Source: Streptomyces sp. SBT349
GTDB taxonomy: Bacteria > Actinomycetota > Actinomycetes > Streptomycetales > Streptomycetaceae
Assembly (NCBI RefSeq): GCF_001083795.1
Contig: NZ_LAVK01000009.1
Location: forward strand, 1 to 52,656
DNA: 52,656 nt
Direction: 5' to 3'
The translations under genes were made by a program, and so were the position numbers. Of the stretch, positions 19,316-29,916 are shown one piece after another. The number at the start of each line of letters is the position of its first letter. Position 1 is the stretch's first letter. The notes beneath the pieces are model-generated. The model did not search any database. It saw only the letters and a list, made by a program, of their open reading frames with translations, and was not told where the DNA came from.

Positions 19316-20697
19316 TGGCGCTCGCCCAGGAACCGGACCTGTCCATGTTCGGGAACGACCCGTTCTGGCTGATCCTGCTCAAGGCGGTCTTCTGCTTCGC
19401 GTTCCTGCTGGTCACCGTGCTCATCTGCATCGTGATGGAGCGCAAGGTGCTCGGCTGGATGCAGCTGCGCATCGGCCCCAACCGGCACGGCCCCTGGGGC
19501 ATGCTCCAGTCGCTGGCCGACGGCATCAAGCTGATGCTGAAGGAGGACGTCGTCGTCAAGGGCGCCGACAAGGTGCTCTACATCCTGGCGCCGATGCTCG
19601 CCACGATCCCCGCCCTGATGGCGATCGCGGTGATCCCCTTCGGCCCCAAGGACGACCCGGTCAGCATCTTCGGGACCGAGACCGTCCTCCAGCTCACCGA
19701 CCTGCCGGTCGCGCTGCTCTACGTGCTGGCGACCGCGGCCATCGCGGTCTACGGCACGGTGCTCGCGGGCTGGTCCTCCGGGTCCACCTACCCGCTGCTC
19801 GGCGGCGTGCGGGCCACGGCGCAGATCATCTCCTACGAGGTCGCGATGGGCCTGTCCTTCGCGGCCGTCTTCCTGTACTCCGGGTCGATGTCCACCTCGG
19901 CCATCGTGGAGGCGCAGGACGACCGGTGGTTCATGATCCTGCTGCCCGTCTCGTTCCTCATCTACATGGTGTCGATGGTCGGCGAGGCGCACCGCCCGCC
20001 GTTCGACATGCCGGAGTCCGAGGGTGACCTCGTCGGCGGGTACCTCACCGAGTACTCGTCGATCAAGTTCGCCTTCTTCATGATGTCCGAGTACATCCAC
20101 ACCGTGACGGTCTCGGCCCTGATGGTCACCCTCTTCCTCGGCGGCTGGCGGGCCCCGGCGCCGCTGAGCTTCTGGGAGGGCGCCAACTCCGGCTGGTGGC
20201 CGATGCTCTGGTTCACCGTGAAGCTCGTCGCGGTGATCTTCTTCTTCGTCTGGATCCGCGCCTCCCTGCCGCGCGTGCGCTACGACCAGTTCATGGTGCT
20301 CGGCTGGAAGGTCCTCATCCCGATCGCGCTGGTGTGGCTGATGCTGGTCGCCACCGTGCGCGCGATGGAGAACGAGGACTACGCCTTCGGCGACATCGTG
20401 ATGTGGGTGCTGGGCGGGGGCCTCGTGCTCCTGCTGCTCTCCTTCGTGGTCGACGTCTTCCGCGACCGGGCCGAGCAGCGCCGCGACGAGACGGAGACCG
20501 AGGCGCGCGAGGCGCCGTTCGACCCGATGGCGGGCGGCTACCCCGTTCCGCCGCTGCCGGGACAGACCCTGCCGCCGGTGCCGCGCCGCCCGTCGCGGGC
20601 CGAGCGGGCGACGGCGTCGGTCGCTGCTGACGCGCCGGGCGGCACCGCAGGCTCCACCGAAGGAAGCCCCGAAGGAAGGGAGGGCGACGATGGCTGA
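19312..20697 (+). CDS. nuoH: NADH-quinone oxidoreductase subunit H
   Basis: Membrane subunit that forms the quinone entry and the first proton path. 461 residues, longer than the usual 320-430 because of a C-terminal Pro/Arg/Glu-rich tail of about 90 residues. The conserved stretches are intact: [19 protein letters not shown] near residue 42 and [23 protein letters not shown] near residue 228. GAGGAGGTG lies 5-8 bases before; the start could be GTG 19312 or ATG 19315. Compare the divergent NuoH2. Confidence 0.96.
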   Translation: MMALAQEPDLSMFGNDPFWLILLKAVFCFAFLLVTVLICIVMERKVLGWMQLRIGPNRHGPWGMLQSLADGIKLMLKEDVVVKGADKVLYILAPMLATIPALMAIAVIPFGPKDDPVSIFGTETVLQLTDLPVALLYVLATAAIAVYGTVLAGWSSGSTYPLLGGVRATAQIISYEVAMGLSFAAVFLYSGSMSTSAIVEAQDDRWFMILLPVSFLIYMVSMVGEAHRPPFDMPESEGDLVGGYLTEYSSIKFAFFMMSEYIHTVTVSALMVTLFLGGWRAPAPLSFWEGANSGWWPMLWFTVKLVAVIFFFVWIRASLPRVRYDQFMVLGWKVLIPIALVWLMLVATVRAMENEDYAFGDIVMWVLGGGLVLLLLSFVVDVFRDRAEQRRDETETEAREAPFDPMAGGYPVPPLPGQTLPPVPRRPSRAERATASVAADAPGGTAGSTEGSPEGREGDDG

Positions 20698-21301
20698 GTT
20701 CCGCAATCCCGTGGGCGGCTTCGGCGTGACCTTCAAGGCCATGTTCAAGAAGCGGCTCACCGAGCAGTACCCGGAGGAGAAGAAGCCCACCGCGCCCCGC
20801 TTCCACGGCCGCCACCAGCTCAACCGCCACCCGGACGGCCTGGAGAAGTGCATCGGCTGCGAGCTGTGCGCCTGGGCCTGTCCGGCGGACGCGATCTACG
20901 TCGAGGGCGCGGACAACACCGAGGAGGAGCGCTACTCCCCGGGCGAGCGCTACGGCCGCGTCTACCAGATCAACTACCTGCGCTGCATCCTGTGCGGCCT
21001 GTGCGTCGAGGCGTGCCCCACCCGGGCGCTCACCATGACGAACGACTACGAGCTCGCCGACACCAGCCGCGCCTCCCTGATCTACACCAAGGAGGAGCTG
21101 CTCGCGGGCCTGACGGACGGCATGGTCGAGGCGCCGCACGCCCTGTACCCGGGCACCGACGAGCAGTCCTACTACCGGGGCGAGGTGCGGGGCGCCGCGC
21201 CCGGCACCACCCGGCAGCGCGTCACCGGCGAGCAGCTGGCCGAGGACGACGCGGTGCTGGCCGCCACCCGCCTCCACGATCCGTCCGGAGGGGAGAAATG
21301 A
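20690..21301 (+). CDS. nuoI: NADH-quinone oxidoreductase subunit I
   Basis: Ferredoxin-like subunit with clusters N6a and N6b. 203 residues. Two CxxCxxCxxxCP motifs: C54, C57, C60, C64 and C99, C102, C105, C109. The C-terminal 85 residues are a family-typical tail. Overlaps nuoH by eight bases and nuoJ by four. Confidence 0.97.
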   Translation: MAEFRNPVGGFGVTFKAMFKKRLTEQYPEEKKPTAPRFHGRHQLNRHPDGLEKCIGCELCAWACPADAIYVEGADNTEEERYSPGERYGRVYQINYLRCILCGLCVEACPTRALTMTNDYELADTSRASLIYTKEELLAGLTDGMVEAPHALYPGTDEQSYYRGEVRGAAPGTTRQRVTGEQLAEDDAVLAATRLHDPSGGEK

Positions 21302-22203
21302 GCTCCCTCGCCGCCCTCGCGGCCGAGACCTCGACGTCCAACGGCGAGGCCGTCCAGTTCTGGCTGCTCGGACCGCTGGCCGTGGCCGGCGGCCTCGGCA
21401 CCGTGCTGATGCGGCGCGCGGTGCACTCCGCGCTCTGCCTGGCCGGAACGATGGTGATCCTGGCGCTGTTCTACCTCGCCAACGGCGCCTACTTCCTCGG
21501 CATGGTGCAGATCGTCGTCTACACCGGCGCCGTGATGATGCTCTTCCTGTTCGTCCTGATGCTCGTCGGCGTCAGCAGCACGGACTCCCTGAAGGAGACC
21601 CTCAAGGGCCAGCGCTGGCTGGCCGCCGCCTGCGGGCTCGGCCTCGGCATCCTGCTGATCGCCGGGATCGGCCAGACGTCCGTGGGCTCCTTCACCGGCC
21701 TGACGCAGGCCAACTCCGGGGGCAACGTCCAGGGCCTGGCCTCGCTGCTGTTCACCCGCTACGTGGTGGCGTTCGAGGTCACCGGCATCCTGCTGACGAT
21801 CGCCGCCGTGGGCGCCACGCTGCTCACCCACCGCGAGCGCGTCGAGCGCATCAAGACGCAGCGGGAGCAGGCCGAGGAGCGGGTGCGGGGCGGCAAGCAG
21901 CTCCCGCCGCTGCCCGCGCCGGGCGTCTACGCCCGGCACAACGCGGTCGACCTGCCCGGCCTGCTGCCCGACGGGACGCCGTCCGAACTGACGGTCAACG
22001 CCACGCTCCGCAGCCGCGGCCAGGTCCGCGAGGTGCACCGCGAGTCCGTGGCCGACGTGGCGACGCTCGAAAGCCGCGTGGCCCGGTACCACGGCCAGGA
22101 GTACGTGGACGAGAAGAAGGCGCTGGGCGCGAACGCCAACGGGAACGGCGCCGACGGCAGCCCCGCCGAGAACGGCGACGAGGCCGGGAAGGACCGTCCG
22201 TGA
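21298..22203 (+). CDS. nuoJ: NADH-quinone oxidoreductase subunit J
   Basis: Membrane subunit next to NuoA and NuoK. 301 residues with five membrane helices in the first 175 residues, including the [18 protein letters not shown] segment of helix 3. A hydrophilic C-terminal tail of about 120 residues ends in an Asn/Gly/Glu-rich stretch. Overlaps nuoI and nuoK by four bases each. Confidence 0.95.
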   Translation: MSSLAALAAETSTSNGEAVQFWLLGPLAVAGGLGTVLMRRAVHSALCLAGTMVILALFYLANGAYFLGMVQIVVYTGAVMMLFLFVLMLVGVSSTDSLKETLKGQRWLAAACGLGLGILLIAGIGQTSVGSFTGLTQANSGGNVQGLASLLFTRYVVAFEVTGILLTIAAVGATLLTHRERVERIKTQREQAEERVRGGKQLPPLPAPGVYARHNAVDLPGLLPDGTPSELTVNATLRSRGQVREVHRESVADVATLESRVARYHGQEYVDEKKALGANANGNGADGSPAENGDEAGKDRP

Positions 22204-22499
22204 GCCCCGAGAACTACCTCTACCTCGCCGCCCTGCTGTTCACGCTGGGCGCCTGCGGGGTCCTGCTGCGGCGGAACGCGATCGTCGTCTTCATGTGCGT
22301 CGAGCTGATGCTGAACGCCGCCAACCTGGCGCTGGTCACCTTCTCCCGGATGCACGGCAACCTGGACGGGCAGATCGTGGCGTTCTTCGTGATGGTCGTG
22401 GCCGCCGCCGAGGTCGTGGTCGGGCTCGCCATCATCGTGACGGTCTACCGCTCCCGCCACTCGGCCTCGGTCGACGACGCCAGCCTGATGAAGCTGTAA
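22200..22499 (+). CDS. nuoK: NADH-quinone oxidoreductase subunit K
   Basis: MrpC-like membrane subunit with three helices, 99 residues. The membrane glutamates of the proton path are present in [11 protein letters not shown] and [14 protein letters not shown] 22200 overlaps the nuoJ stop (GTGA). Confidence 0.96.
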   Translation: MSPENYLYLAALLFTLGACGVLLRRNAIVVFMCVELMLNAANLALVTFSRMHGNLDGQIVAFFVMVVAAAEVVVGLAIIVTVYRSRHSASVDDASLMKL

Positions 22500-22512
22500 G
22501 GGGACGAAACCA

Positions 22513-24408
22513 GTGGAGTCATTGATCGGACTGCTCGTCGGCGCGCCGCTGCTCGGCGCCGCCGTGCTGCTGGTGGGCGGGCGGCGTCTCGACCGTGTGG
22601 GGCACTGGCTGGCGACGCTGCTCGCCGCCGTGTCCTTCGTCCTGGCCGCGGTGCTCTTCTTCGACCTGCTGGGCAAGGAGGGCGAGGACCGCGCGCTCCA
22701 CCAGCACCTCTTCAGCTGGGTGCCGGTCGCCGACTTCCAGGCGGATGTCGCGTTCCAGCTCGACCAGCTGTCGATGACCTTCGTGCTGCTGATCACGAGC
22801 GTGGGCACGCTGATCCACCTCTACTCGGTCGGCTACATGGAGCACGACGAGCGGCGGCGGCGCTTCTTCGCCTACCTCAACCTGTTCCTCGGCGCGATGC
22901 TGCTGCTCGTCCTCGCCGACAACTACCTGCTGCTGTACGTCGGCTGGGAGGGCGTGGGCCTCGCCTCGTTCCTGCTGATCGGCTTCTGGCAGCACAAGCC
23001 GAGCGCGGCGACGGCGGCGAAGAAGGCGTTCATCGTCAACCGGGTCGGCGATGTGGGCCTGTCCATCGCGATCCTGCTGATGTTCACCACGTTCGGCACG
23101 TTCGCGTTCGAGCCGGTGTTCGCCGAGGCCACGGGCGCGAGCGAGGCCACGCTGACCGGCATCGGCCTGATGCTGCTGCTGGCGGCCTGCGGCAAGTCGG
23201 CCCAGGTGCCGCTCCAGTCCTGGCTGGGCGACGCGATGGAGGGCCCGACCCCGGTCTCCGCGCTGATCCACGCGGCGACGATGGTGACCGCGGGCGTCTA
23301 CCTCATCACCCGCTCCGGCGCCGTCTTCAACGCGGCGCCCGACGCGCAGACCGTGGTGATCGTCGTGGGCGCGGTGACGCTGCTCTTCGGTGCGATCGTC
23401 GGTTGCGCCAAGGACGACATCAAGAAGGCGCTGGCCGGCTCGACCATGTCGCAGATCGGCTACATGATGCTGGCCGCCGGGCTCGGCCCGATCGGCTACG
23501 TCTTCGCGATCATGCACCTGGTCACCCACGGCTTCTTCAAGGCCGGTCTCTTCCTGGGCGCGGGCTCGGTCATGCACGGCATGAACGACGAGGTGGACAT
23601 GAGGCGTTACGGCGGGCTGCGGAGGTACATGCCCGTCACGTTCGTCACCTTCGGCCTCGCCTATCTGGCCATCATCGGCTTCCCGTACCTGTCGGGCTTC
23701 TTCTCGAAGGACGAGATCATCTACGCCGGGTTCAGCAAGGGCGGCACCGAGGGCTGGATCCTCGGCGGCGTGATGCTGCTCGGCGCCGCGCTGACCGCGT
23801 ATTACATGACGCGGATCATGCTGCTGACGTTCTTCGGCGAGAAGCGGTGGCAGCCGGACGCCCACGGGCACGAGCCGCACCCGCACGAGTCCCCGCTGAG
23901 CATGACGATCCCCATGGTCGTGCTGGCGATCGGCTCGGTCGGGGCGGGCTACTTCTTCGACTTCAACGAGAACTTCGTGCACTGGCTGGAGCCGGTGACC
24001 GGCCTCGAACACGGCGACTCGCCCGTCAGCCACGGCACGGTCGGCCTCGCCGCCACCGCGGTGATGGTGGTCGGCGTCGCCGGGGCCTGGTTCCAGTACG
24101 GCCGCCGCCCGGTGCCCGTGGTGGCGCCGCGGGGCCGGTTCCTGACCCGCGCCGCCCGGCGCGACCTGCTCCAGGACGACTTCAACCACGCCGCCTTCGT
24201 CCAGCCGGGCAACTACCTGACCCGCGGCCTCGTCTACGTCGACCACAAGCTGGTGGACGGGGTGGTCAACGGCACCGCCGCCTCGTTCGGCGGTCTGTCC
24301 GGGCGGCTGCGCCGGGTCCAGAACGGCTTCGCCCGCTCCTACGCGGTCTCCATGTTCGGCGGCGCGGCTCTGCTCGTCGCCGCGACCCTGCTGATGAGGG
24401 CGGTCTGA
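22513..24408 (+). CDS. nuoL: NADH-quinone oxidoreductase subunit L
   Basis: Distal antiporter-like proton pump subunit with the long lateral helix. 631 residues. [12 protein letters not shown] holds the channel glutamate, [20 protein letters not shown] the lysine of the half-channel, and GFFSKDEII the later lysine. AAGGGGA precedes GTG 22513, 13 bases after nuoK. Confidence 0.97.
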   Translation: MESLIGLLVGAPLLGAAVLLVGGRRLDRVGHWLATLLAAVSFVLAAVLFFDLLGKEGEDRALHQHLFSWVPVADFQADVAFQLDQLSMTFVLLITSVGTLIHLYSVGYMEHDERRRRFFAYLNLFLGAMLLLVLADNYLLLYVGWEGVGLASFLLIGFWQHKPSAATAAKKAFIVNRVGDVGLSIAILLMFTTFGTFAFEPVFAEATGASEATLTGIGLMLLLAACGKSAQVPLQSWLGDAMEGPTPVSALIHAATMVTAGVYLITRSGAVFNAAPDAQTVVIVVGAVTLLFGAIVGCAKDDIKKALAGSTMSQIGYMMLAAGLGPIGYVFAIMHLVTHGFFKAGLFLGAGSVMHGMNDEVDMRRYGGLRRYMPVTFVTFGLAYLAIIGFPYLSGFFSKDEIIYAGFSKGGTEGWILGGVMLLGAALTAYYMTRIMLLTFFGEKRWQPDAHGHEPHPHESPLSMTIPMVVLAIGSVGAGYFFDFNENFVHWLEPVTGLEHGDSPVSHGTVGLAATAVMVVGVAGAWFQYGRRPVPVVAPRGRFLTRAARRDLLQDDFNHAAFVQPGNYLTRGLVYVDHKLVDGVVNGTAASFGGLSGRLRRVQNGFARSYAVSMFGGAALLVAATLLMRAV

Positions 24409-24418
24409 GGAGTCTGAT

Positions 24419-26044
24419 ATGTCATTTCCCTTGCTGACGGCCACGGCCCTCACCCCCGCCATCGGCGCCGTCCTCACGGCCGCGGTGCCCGCGGCGCGGA
24501 CCGGCGCGGCCAAGTGGCTGGCGCTGCTGTTCTCGCTGGCCACGGTCGGCTTCGCCGCCGCCGTGCTGCTGCGGTTCGACACCGGCGACGGCGCCGACCG
24601 CTACCAGCTCACCGAGTCCCGCAGCTGGATCGAGGACTTCGGGGTCCGGTACGAGCTGGGCGTGGACGGCATCGGCGTCGCGATGATCGCGCTGACGGCC
24701 GTGCTGATCCCGTTCCTCATCGGCGCCGGCTGGAACGACGCCGACCCCAGGGAGGGCGACGAGGCCCCGGCGAGCCGGCGGTGGCGGCCCACCCAGGGCT
24801 TCTTCGCGCTGATCCTCGCGGTCGAGGCGATGGTCATCGTGTCCTTCGCGGCCACGGACATCTTCCTCTTCTACATCTTCTTCGAAGCCATGCTCATCCC
24901 GATGTACTTCCTCATCGGCGGCTTCGGGGACCGGGCCGGGGAGCAGGGCGAGGAGGGGCAGGCGCGCCAGCGGTCGTACGCGGCCGTCAAGTTCCTCCTG
25001 TACAACCTGGTCGGCGGCCTGGTGATGCTGGCCGCGGTGATCGGCCTGTTCGTCGCCACCTCCGACCAGCTGGAGACGGGAACGTTCTCGCTCCAGGCAA
25101 TCCTGGAGGCGCGCGCCTCGGGCGATCTGGAGCTGGCCACCGGGACCGAGCGCTGGCTCTTCCTCGGCTTCTTCGTGGCGTTCGCCATCAAGGCGCCGCT
25201 GTGGCCGGTGCACACCTGGCTGCCCAACGCCATGGGCGAGTCGACGGCGCCGGTGGCCGTGCTGATCACGGCCGTGGTCGACAAGGTCGGCACGTTCGCC
25301 ATGCTCCGCTTCTGCCTCGGGCTCTTCCCCGAGGCCAGCGAGTGGGCGACGCCGGTGGTGATCACGCTCGCGCTGGTCAGCATCCTGTACGGCGCGCTGC
25401 TGGCCCTCGGCCAGCGGGACATGAAGCGGCTGATCGCCTACGCGTCGATCAGCCACTTCGGGTTCATCGTGCTGGGCATCTTCGCGATGACCAGCCAGGG
25501 CCAGGGCGGCGCGACGCTCTACATGGTCAACCACGGCATCGCCACGGCGGCGCTGATGCTGGTGGCCGGGTTCCTGATCTCCCGCCGCGGCTCGCGCCTG
25601 ATCTCGGACTACGGGGGCGTGCAGAAGACGGCGCCGATGCTGGCCGGGACGTTCCTCATCGGCGGGCTCGCGACGCTCTCGCTGCCGGGCACGGGCCCGT
25701 TCATCAGTGAATTCCTCGTGCTGGTCGGCACGTTCAGCCGGTATGAGGTGGCCGGGATCATCGCGAGCGCCGGCATAGTGCTGGCGGCGCTGTATGTCCT
25801 GGTGCTGTACCAGCGGACGATGACGGGGCCGGTGAAGCCGGGTCTGGAGAAGCTGCCCGACCTCCGGGTGCGGGAGCTCGCCGTGGTGGCGCCGCTGATC
25901 GCGCTGCTGATCTTCCTCGGCGTCTACCCGCAGCCGCTGACCGACATCGTCAACCCGGCGGTGGAGCACACCCTGTCGGACGTCGACCAGACGGATCCGG
26001 AACCGCAGATCGCGGACGCAGACGAAGTGGAGGCGGGTCGGTGA
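24419..26044 (+). CDS. nuoM: NADH-quinone oxidoreductase subunit M
   Basis: Antiporter-like proton pump subunit, 541 residues. FFEAMLIPMYFLIGG carries the channel glutamate, IKAPLWPVHTWLPNA the key lysine, and VVDKVGTFAMLR a second lysine. GAGGAG precedes ATG 24419, 10 bases after nuoL. The following gap to nuoN is the second longest in the operon. Confidence 0.97.
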   Translation: MSFPLLTATALTPAIGAVLTAAVPAARTGAAKWLALLFSLATVGFAAAVLLRFDTGDGADRYQLTESRSWIEDFGVRYELGVDGIGVAMIALTAVLIPFLIGAGWNDADPREGDEAPASRRWRPTQGFFALILAVEAMVIVSFAATDIFLFYIFFEAMLIPMYFLIGGFGDRAGEQGEEGQARQRSYAAVKFLLYNLVGGLVMLAAVIGLFVATSDQLETGTFSLQAILEARASGDLELATGTERWLFLGFFVAFAIKAPLWPVHTWLPNAMGESTAPVAVLITAVVDKVGTFAMLRFCLGLFPEASEWATPVVITLALVSILYGALLALGQRDMKRLIAYASISHFGFIVLGIFAMTSQGQGGATLYMVNHGIATAALMLVAGFLISRRGSRLISDYGGVQKTAPMLAGTFLIGGLATLSLPGTGPFISEFLVLVGTFSRYEVAGIIASAGIVLAALYVLVLYQRTMTGPVKPGLEKLPDLRVRELAVVAPLIALLIFLGVYPQPLTDIVNPAVEHTLSDVDQTDPEPQIADADEVEAGR

Positions 26045-26081
26045 GCGACTCCCCCAGACTTCGTCCGGGTGGTTCCCCCAG

Positions 26082-26099
26082 TGCGGCTGCCGAGCCGCA
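26082..26099 (+). other. Hairpin in the nuoM-nuoN gap
   Basis: TGCGGCT-GCCG-AGCCGCA forms a perfect 7-bp stem with a 4-base loop inside the 115-bp gap. It could be a processing or attenuation element, or have no role. No clear promoter was seen in the gap. Confidence 0.45.
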
Positions 26100-26159
26100 G
26101 ACTCGTACGATGGCCGCACGCTGCCGCGCGGGCGGAGAAGCGAACGGAGGCGGCGCAGT

Positions 26160-27767
26160 ATGAATCCGGGGGAGCTTGAGGCTCCGGTCATTGAGTGGGC
26201 CGCGCTGTCACCGAGCCTGATCGTGTTCGGCGCGGCCGTCATCGGCGTCCTGATCGAGGCGTTCGCGCCGCGCGCCGTCCGGCACACCGCCGAGGTGGTG
26301 CTGGGCGCGGCTGCGCTGGTGGCCGCGTTCGCCGCCGTGGTGGTGCTCGCCTCCGACGGGCACGCGACGAGCGAGGCGCAGATCGCGGGCATGGGATCGC
26401 TGGCCGTGGACGGCCCGGCGCTGTTCCTCCAGGGCCTGATCCTGCTGGTCGGCCTGGCGTCGGTGTTCCTCTTCGCCGAGCGGCGGCTCGAACCCGCCGC
26501 GCACGGCGCCCTCGTGGACTCGTTCGCGGCGCAGCCCGCGGCGGTCCCCGGCGGCCCGGCCGAGTTCGAGGCGACCAAGGCGGGGCACACCACCACCGAG
26601 ATCTTCCCGCTGCTGCTCTTCGCCATCGGCGGCATGCTGCTCTTCCCGATGGCCAACGACCTGCTGGTGCTGTTCATCGCGCTGGAGGTCCTGTCGCTGC
26701 CGCTCTACCTGCTCTGCGCGCTGGCCCGCCGCCGGCGGCTGCTGTCGCAGGAGGCGGCCCTGAAGTACTTCCTGCTGGGCGCGTTCGCCTCGGCGTTCCT
26801 GCTCTTCGGCATCGCGATGATCTACGGCTACGCGGGCACGGTGAGCTACTCGGGCATCGCGGACGTGGTCAGCGGCCAGCCCGCCGCCGTGAACGCGGGG
26901 CTCGCCTCCACCATGGGCAACGACGCGCTGCTGCTGATCGGCGGCGCGATGATCTCGATGGGGCTGCTGTTCAAGGTGGGCGCGGTGCCGTTCCACATGT
27001 GGACGCCCGACGTCTACCAGGGCGCGCCGACGCCGGTCACCGGGTTCATGGCCGCGGCCACCAAGGTGGCGGCCTTCGGGGCGCTGCTGCGGCTGCTGTA
27101 CGTGGTGCTGCCGGGGCTGCGCTGGGACTGGGAGCCGGTGCTGTGGGGCGTGGCCATCGCCTCCATGGTGGCGGGCGCCGTCATCGCCATCACGCAGACC
27201 GATGTGAAGCGGCTGCTGGCGTACTCCTCCATCGCGCACGCCGGGTTCATCCTGGCCGGTGTGGTGGCGGTGACCGAGGACGGCGTGTCCTCGGTGCTGT
27301 TCTACCTGGCGGCGTACTCGTTCGTGACGCTGGGCGCCTTCGCCGTGGTGACGCTGGTGCGGGACGCGGGGGGCGAGGCGACCCACCTGTCGAAGTGGGC
27401 CGGGCTCGGGCGGCGTTCGCCGCTGCTGGCGGCGGTCTTCGCGCTGTTCCTGCTGGCGTTCGCCGGGATTCCGCTGACCTCCGGCTTCTCGGGGAAGTTC
27501 GCGGTCTTCAGGGCGGCGGCCGACGCGGGCGCGATGGGCCTGGTGATCGTGGGCGTGCTGGCCTCGGCCATCGCCGCGTTCTTCTACATCCGGGTGATCG
27601 TGCTGATGTTCTTCAGCGAGCCCAAGCCCGACGGGCCCTCGGTCGTCATCCCGTCCCCGCTGACGATGTCCGTGGTGGGCCTCGCGGCGGCGGTCACGGT
27701 GGTGCTGGGCGTGGCCCCGCAGTACTTCCTCGATCTGGCGAGCGACGCCGGGGTGTTCGTGCGCTGA
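26160..27767 (+). CDS. nuoN: NADH-quinone oxidoreductase subunit N
   Basis: Antiporter-like proton pump subunit closest to NuoK, 535 residues. FKVGAVPFHMWTPDVYQGAPT and AATKVAAFG carry the half-channel lysines, VKRLLAYSSIAHAGF is the family signature and TSGFSGKFAVF holds the late lysine. CGGAGG precedes ATG 26160. Last gene of the operon, followed by a strong palindrome. Confidence 0.97.
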   Translation: MNPGELEAPVIEWAALSPSLIVFGAAVIGVLIEAFAPRAVRHTAEVVLGAAALVAAFAAVVVLASDGHATSEAQIAGMGSLAVDGPALFLQGLILLVGLASVFLFAERRLEPAAHGALVDSFAAQPAAVPGGPAEFEATKAGHTTTEIFPLLLFAIGGMLLFPMANDLLVLFIALEVLSLPLYLLCALARRRRLLSQEAALKYFLLGAFASAFLLFGIAMIYGYAGTVSYSGIADVVSGQPAAVNAGLASTMGNDALLLIGGAMISMGLLFKVGAVPFHMWTPDVYQGAPTPVTGFMAAATKVAAFGALLRLLYVVLPGLRWDWEPVLWGVAIASMVAGAVIAITQTDVKRLLAYSSIAHAGFILAGVVAVTEDGVSSVLFYLAAYSFVTLGAFAVVTLVRDAGGEATHLSKWAGLGRRSPLLAAVFALFLLAFAGIPLTSGFSGKFAVFRAAADAGAMGLVIVGVLASAIAAFFYIRVIVLMFFSEPKPDGPSVVIPSPLTMSVVGLAAAVTVVLGVAPQYFLDLASDAGVFVR

Positions 27768-27785
27768 CGCGCGCACGCCCGCACG

Positions 27786-27833
27786 CGCAAGGCCGGAGGG
27801 CCGGACCCGCGGGTCCGGCCCTCCGGCCTTGCG
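27786..27833. terminator. 48-bp perfect palindrome ending the nuo operon
   Basis: Two 24-bp arms that are exact reverse complements with no loop between them (centre CCCG|CGGG). It lies between nuoN and the convergent lipoprotein gene and can terminate both. Confidence 0.85.
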
Positions 27834-27872
27834 TTGCCTTGCCTCCTCGGTGCCGTCGGCACCCCTTCCGCG

Positions 27873-28427
27873 TCAGTACGCGGACGTGTACTCCTGGGAG
27901 GCGCCCGAGCCCCAGGCCACGTTGAGCGTCTCGCCGTTCATGGCGAACGTCGCCGAGGTCTCGGTGAACGCGCTGTCGCCGATCTGCGTACAGGTCATGG
28001 TCAGGGCGTCGCCCGAGAGGGTGCCCGAGCACAGGTCACCCTCCATGCTGTCGCTCTCCTCGAAGGAGACGCTCCCGGCCGAGATGATGAACGTGGCCTC
28101 GCCGCCGTCGGCGGCCGTGGTGATCCACATCCCGTCGTACGAGCCGTCGCCGCCACCGCCGCCGGTGGCGCCACCGCTGTCACCGCCCGAGTCGCCGCCG
28201 CTGTCACCGCCGCTGTCGCCGGAGGGCGGGGGGACCTCGATCTCGCCGCCGTCGGCACCCTCGACGCTCTCGTCGAACTCGGGCATCTCGGGGGCTTCGG
28301 GAACATCCTCCGGGTCGAATGCGCCGCTCCCGAACGGGCTGCCTTCCTTGTCGCCGCCGCAGCCGCTCAACAGCAGCGCGGCTGCCGCCGCGGCTGCCGG
28401 GGCGACGAGCCGTATGGACCTACGCAT
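27873..28427 (-). CDS. Lipoprotein with a Gly/Ser/Asp repeat linker
   Basis: 184 residues. The lipobox LLSGC places the lipid-anchored cysteine near residue 23. A linker with four GGDS-type repeats and a polyglycine run (about residues 70-95) leads to a small C-terminal domain of alternating strands with two cysteines (DLCSG, MTCTQ) likely to form a disulfide. The C-terminal pattern recalls lipocalin-like domains common in streptomycete lipoproteins. GAGGGGAA precedes ATG 28427. Function unknown. Faces the nuo operon across the palindromic terminator. Confidence 0.8.
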   Translation of the reverse strand: MRRSIRLVAPAAAAAAALLLSGCGGDKEGSPFGSGAFDPEDVPEAPEMPEFDESVEGADGGEIEVPPPSGDSGGDSGGDSGGDSGGATGGGGGDGSYDGMWITTAADGGEATFIISAGSVSFEESDSMEGDLCSGTLSGDALTMTCTQIGDSAFTETSATFAMNGETLNVAWGSGASQEYTSAY

Positions 28428-28567
28428 GGGTTCCCCTCAAATGTCGAACGTGGTCGTGGCAGGTTATCCCGGCGGATAGTGGGGTAGTCCGAAGTGTTAC
28501 GCCTATGTGGCATTCGCCACGGGACTGATACCTCCTCTGCCGCGCTCGGGCACCAACCGGCCTCCCG

Positions 28568-28591
28568 GTGCGTCAGTGCGTCAGTGCGTCA
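28568..28591. repeat. Three perfect 8-bp repeats over the 3' end of the fumarylacetoacetase gene
   Basis: GTGCGTCA occurs three times in direct succession and spans the stop codon. A change in copy number would alter the last residues but still reach a nearby stop. Confidence 0.8.
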
Positions 28592-29807
28592 GGGGGACGG
28601 CCGGTTCGATCCGGCCCGTCACCGCGCCCAGGCCGATGCGCGAGCCGGGGGCGGGACCCGGCGCCCACGCGGTGATCTCCACCTCGTCGCCGTCCTCCAG
28701 GAACGTGCGCGGGCCGCCCGGCAGGGGGAGGGGGTCCCGGCCGCCCCAGGTCAGTTCGAGCAGGGAGCCGCGCTCGTGCGCGCCGGGGCCGCTGACCGTT
28801 CCCGAGGCGTACAGGTCGCCGGTGCGCAGCCGTGCCCCGTTGACCGTGAGGTGGGCCAACTGCTGTGCGGCCGTCCAGTACATGGCGGAGAACGGCGGCT
28901 CGGAGATCACCCTGCCCCCCAGTCGCACCTCGATGCGCAGGTCGAACCCGCCGGGTTCGACGCCGGTTCCGGGGCCGTCGTCCAGATAGGGGAGCAGCGG
29001 TTCGTCGCGCGGGGGCGGCGCGGTCCGCGCGGCGTCCAGGGCGTCGATCGGGGTGATCCACGGCGAGACCGAGGTGGCGAAGGACTTGCCGAGGAACGGG
29101 CCGAGCGGCACGTACTCCCATGCCTGGATGTCGCGCGCGGACCAGTCGTTGAGCAGGCAGAGACCGAAGACGTGGTCGCGGAACGCCCCTTGGGGCACGG
29201 GGGTGCCGAGCGGGGACGGGGTGCCGACGACGAAGCCGACCTCGGCCTCGATGTCCAGCCGCAGGGAGGGCCCGAACCGGGGCGCCTCGCCGGGCGCGGA
29301 GGGGCGGCGCTGGCCGTTCGGCCGGACGACGGGGGTGCCGGAGACGACGACCGTGCCCGCGCGGCCGTGGTAACCGATCGGCAGGTGCTTCCAGTTGGGC
29401 GGCAGCGGCGGCGTCTCGGGGCGGAAGATCCGGCCCACGGCCGCCGCGTGGTGCTCGCTGGCGTAGAAGTCGACGTAGTCGGCGACCTCGAACGGCAGGT
29501 GCGGCGTGACGGAGGCCAGCGGGAGGAGCAGCGGCTCGACGGCCTCGCGGTGCTCGGGGGAGCCGAGCCAGGCGCGCAGCTCGGCGCGGACCGCGCGCCA
29601 CACCGGGCGGCCCGCGGCGAGCAGCGGGTCGAGCCCCGGGGCGGCGAGCAGTTGGGCGTGCCGGGAGCCGAGGGCGCGGGCGGCCCCCGCGGCGTCGAGG
29701 ACCCGGTCGTGGTAGCGGACGCCGATGCGGCGCGTGCCGGGGTCACCGGCCGTGCTGAAGACGCCGTAGGGCAGGTTGTCGATGCCGAACAGGCTGGGGT
29801 CGGGCAT
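28581..29807 (-). CDS. fahA: Fumarylacetoacetase
   Basis: Last enzyme of tyrosine/homogentisate breakdown: it hydrolyses fumarylacetoacetate to fumarate and acetoacetate in the cytoplasm. 408 residues. ADYVDFYASEHHA supplies the metal-binding aspartate, IEAEVGFVVG the glutamate pair, and LLNDWSARDIQAWEY the later aspartate. PPNWKHLPIGYHGR is also typical. ATG 29807 gives the family N-terminus MPDPSLFGIDN. It is divergent from the polyprenyl synthase gene with 109 bp between starts. Confidence 0.93.
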   Translation of the reverse strand: MPDPSLFGIDNLPYGVFSTAGDPGTRRIGVRYHDRVLDAAGAARALGSRHAQLLAAPGLDPLLAAGRPVWRAVRAELRAWLGSPEHREAVEPLLLPLASVTPHLPFEVADYVDFYASEHHAAAVGRIFRPETPPLPPNWKHLPIGYHGRAGTVVVSGTPVVRPNGQRRPSAPGEAPRFGPSLRLDIEAEVGFVVGTPSPLGTPVPQGAFRDHVFGLCLLNDWSARDIQAWEYVPLGPFLGKSFATSVSPWITPIDALDAARTAPPPRDEPLLPYLDDGPGTGVEPGGFDLRIEVRLGGRVISEPPFSAMYWTAAQQLAHLTVNGARLRTGDLYASGTVSGPGAHERGSLLELTWGGRDPLPLPGGPRTFLEDGDEVEITAWAPGPAPGSRIGLGAVTGRIEPAVPLTH

Positions 29808-29916
29808 GGCCCACACCCTAGGTGACGGGCCCCGGGTGGGCGGCCCTTCGGCTGTGATCCACTGGCGACCGGCTACGCTGCCGAAAGACAACGCACGTGA
29901 GACAGGGAGAACGCTC

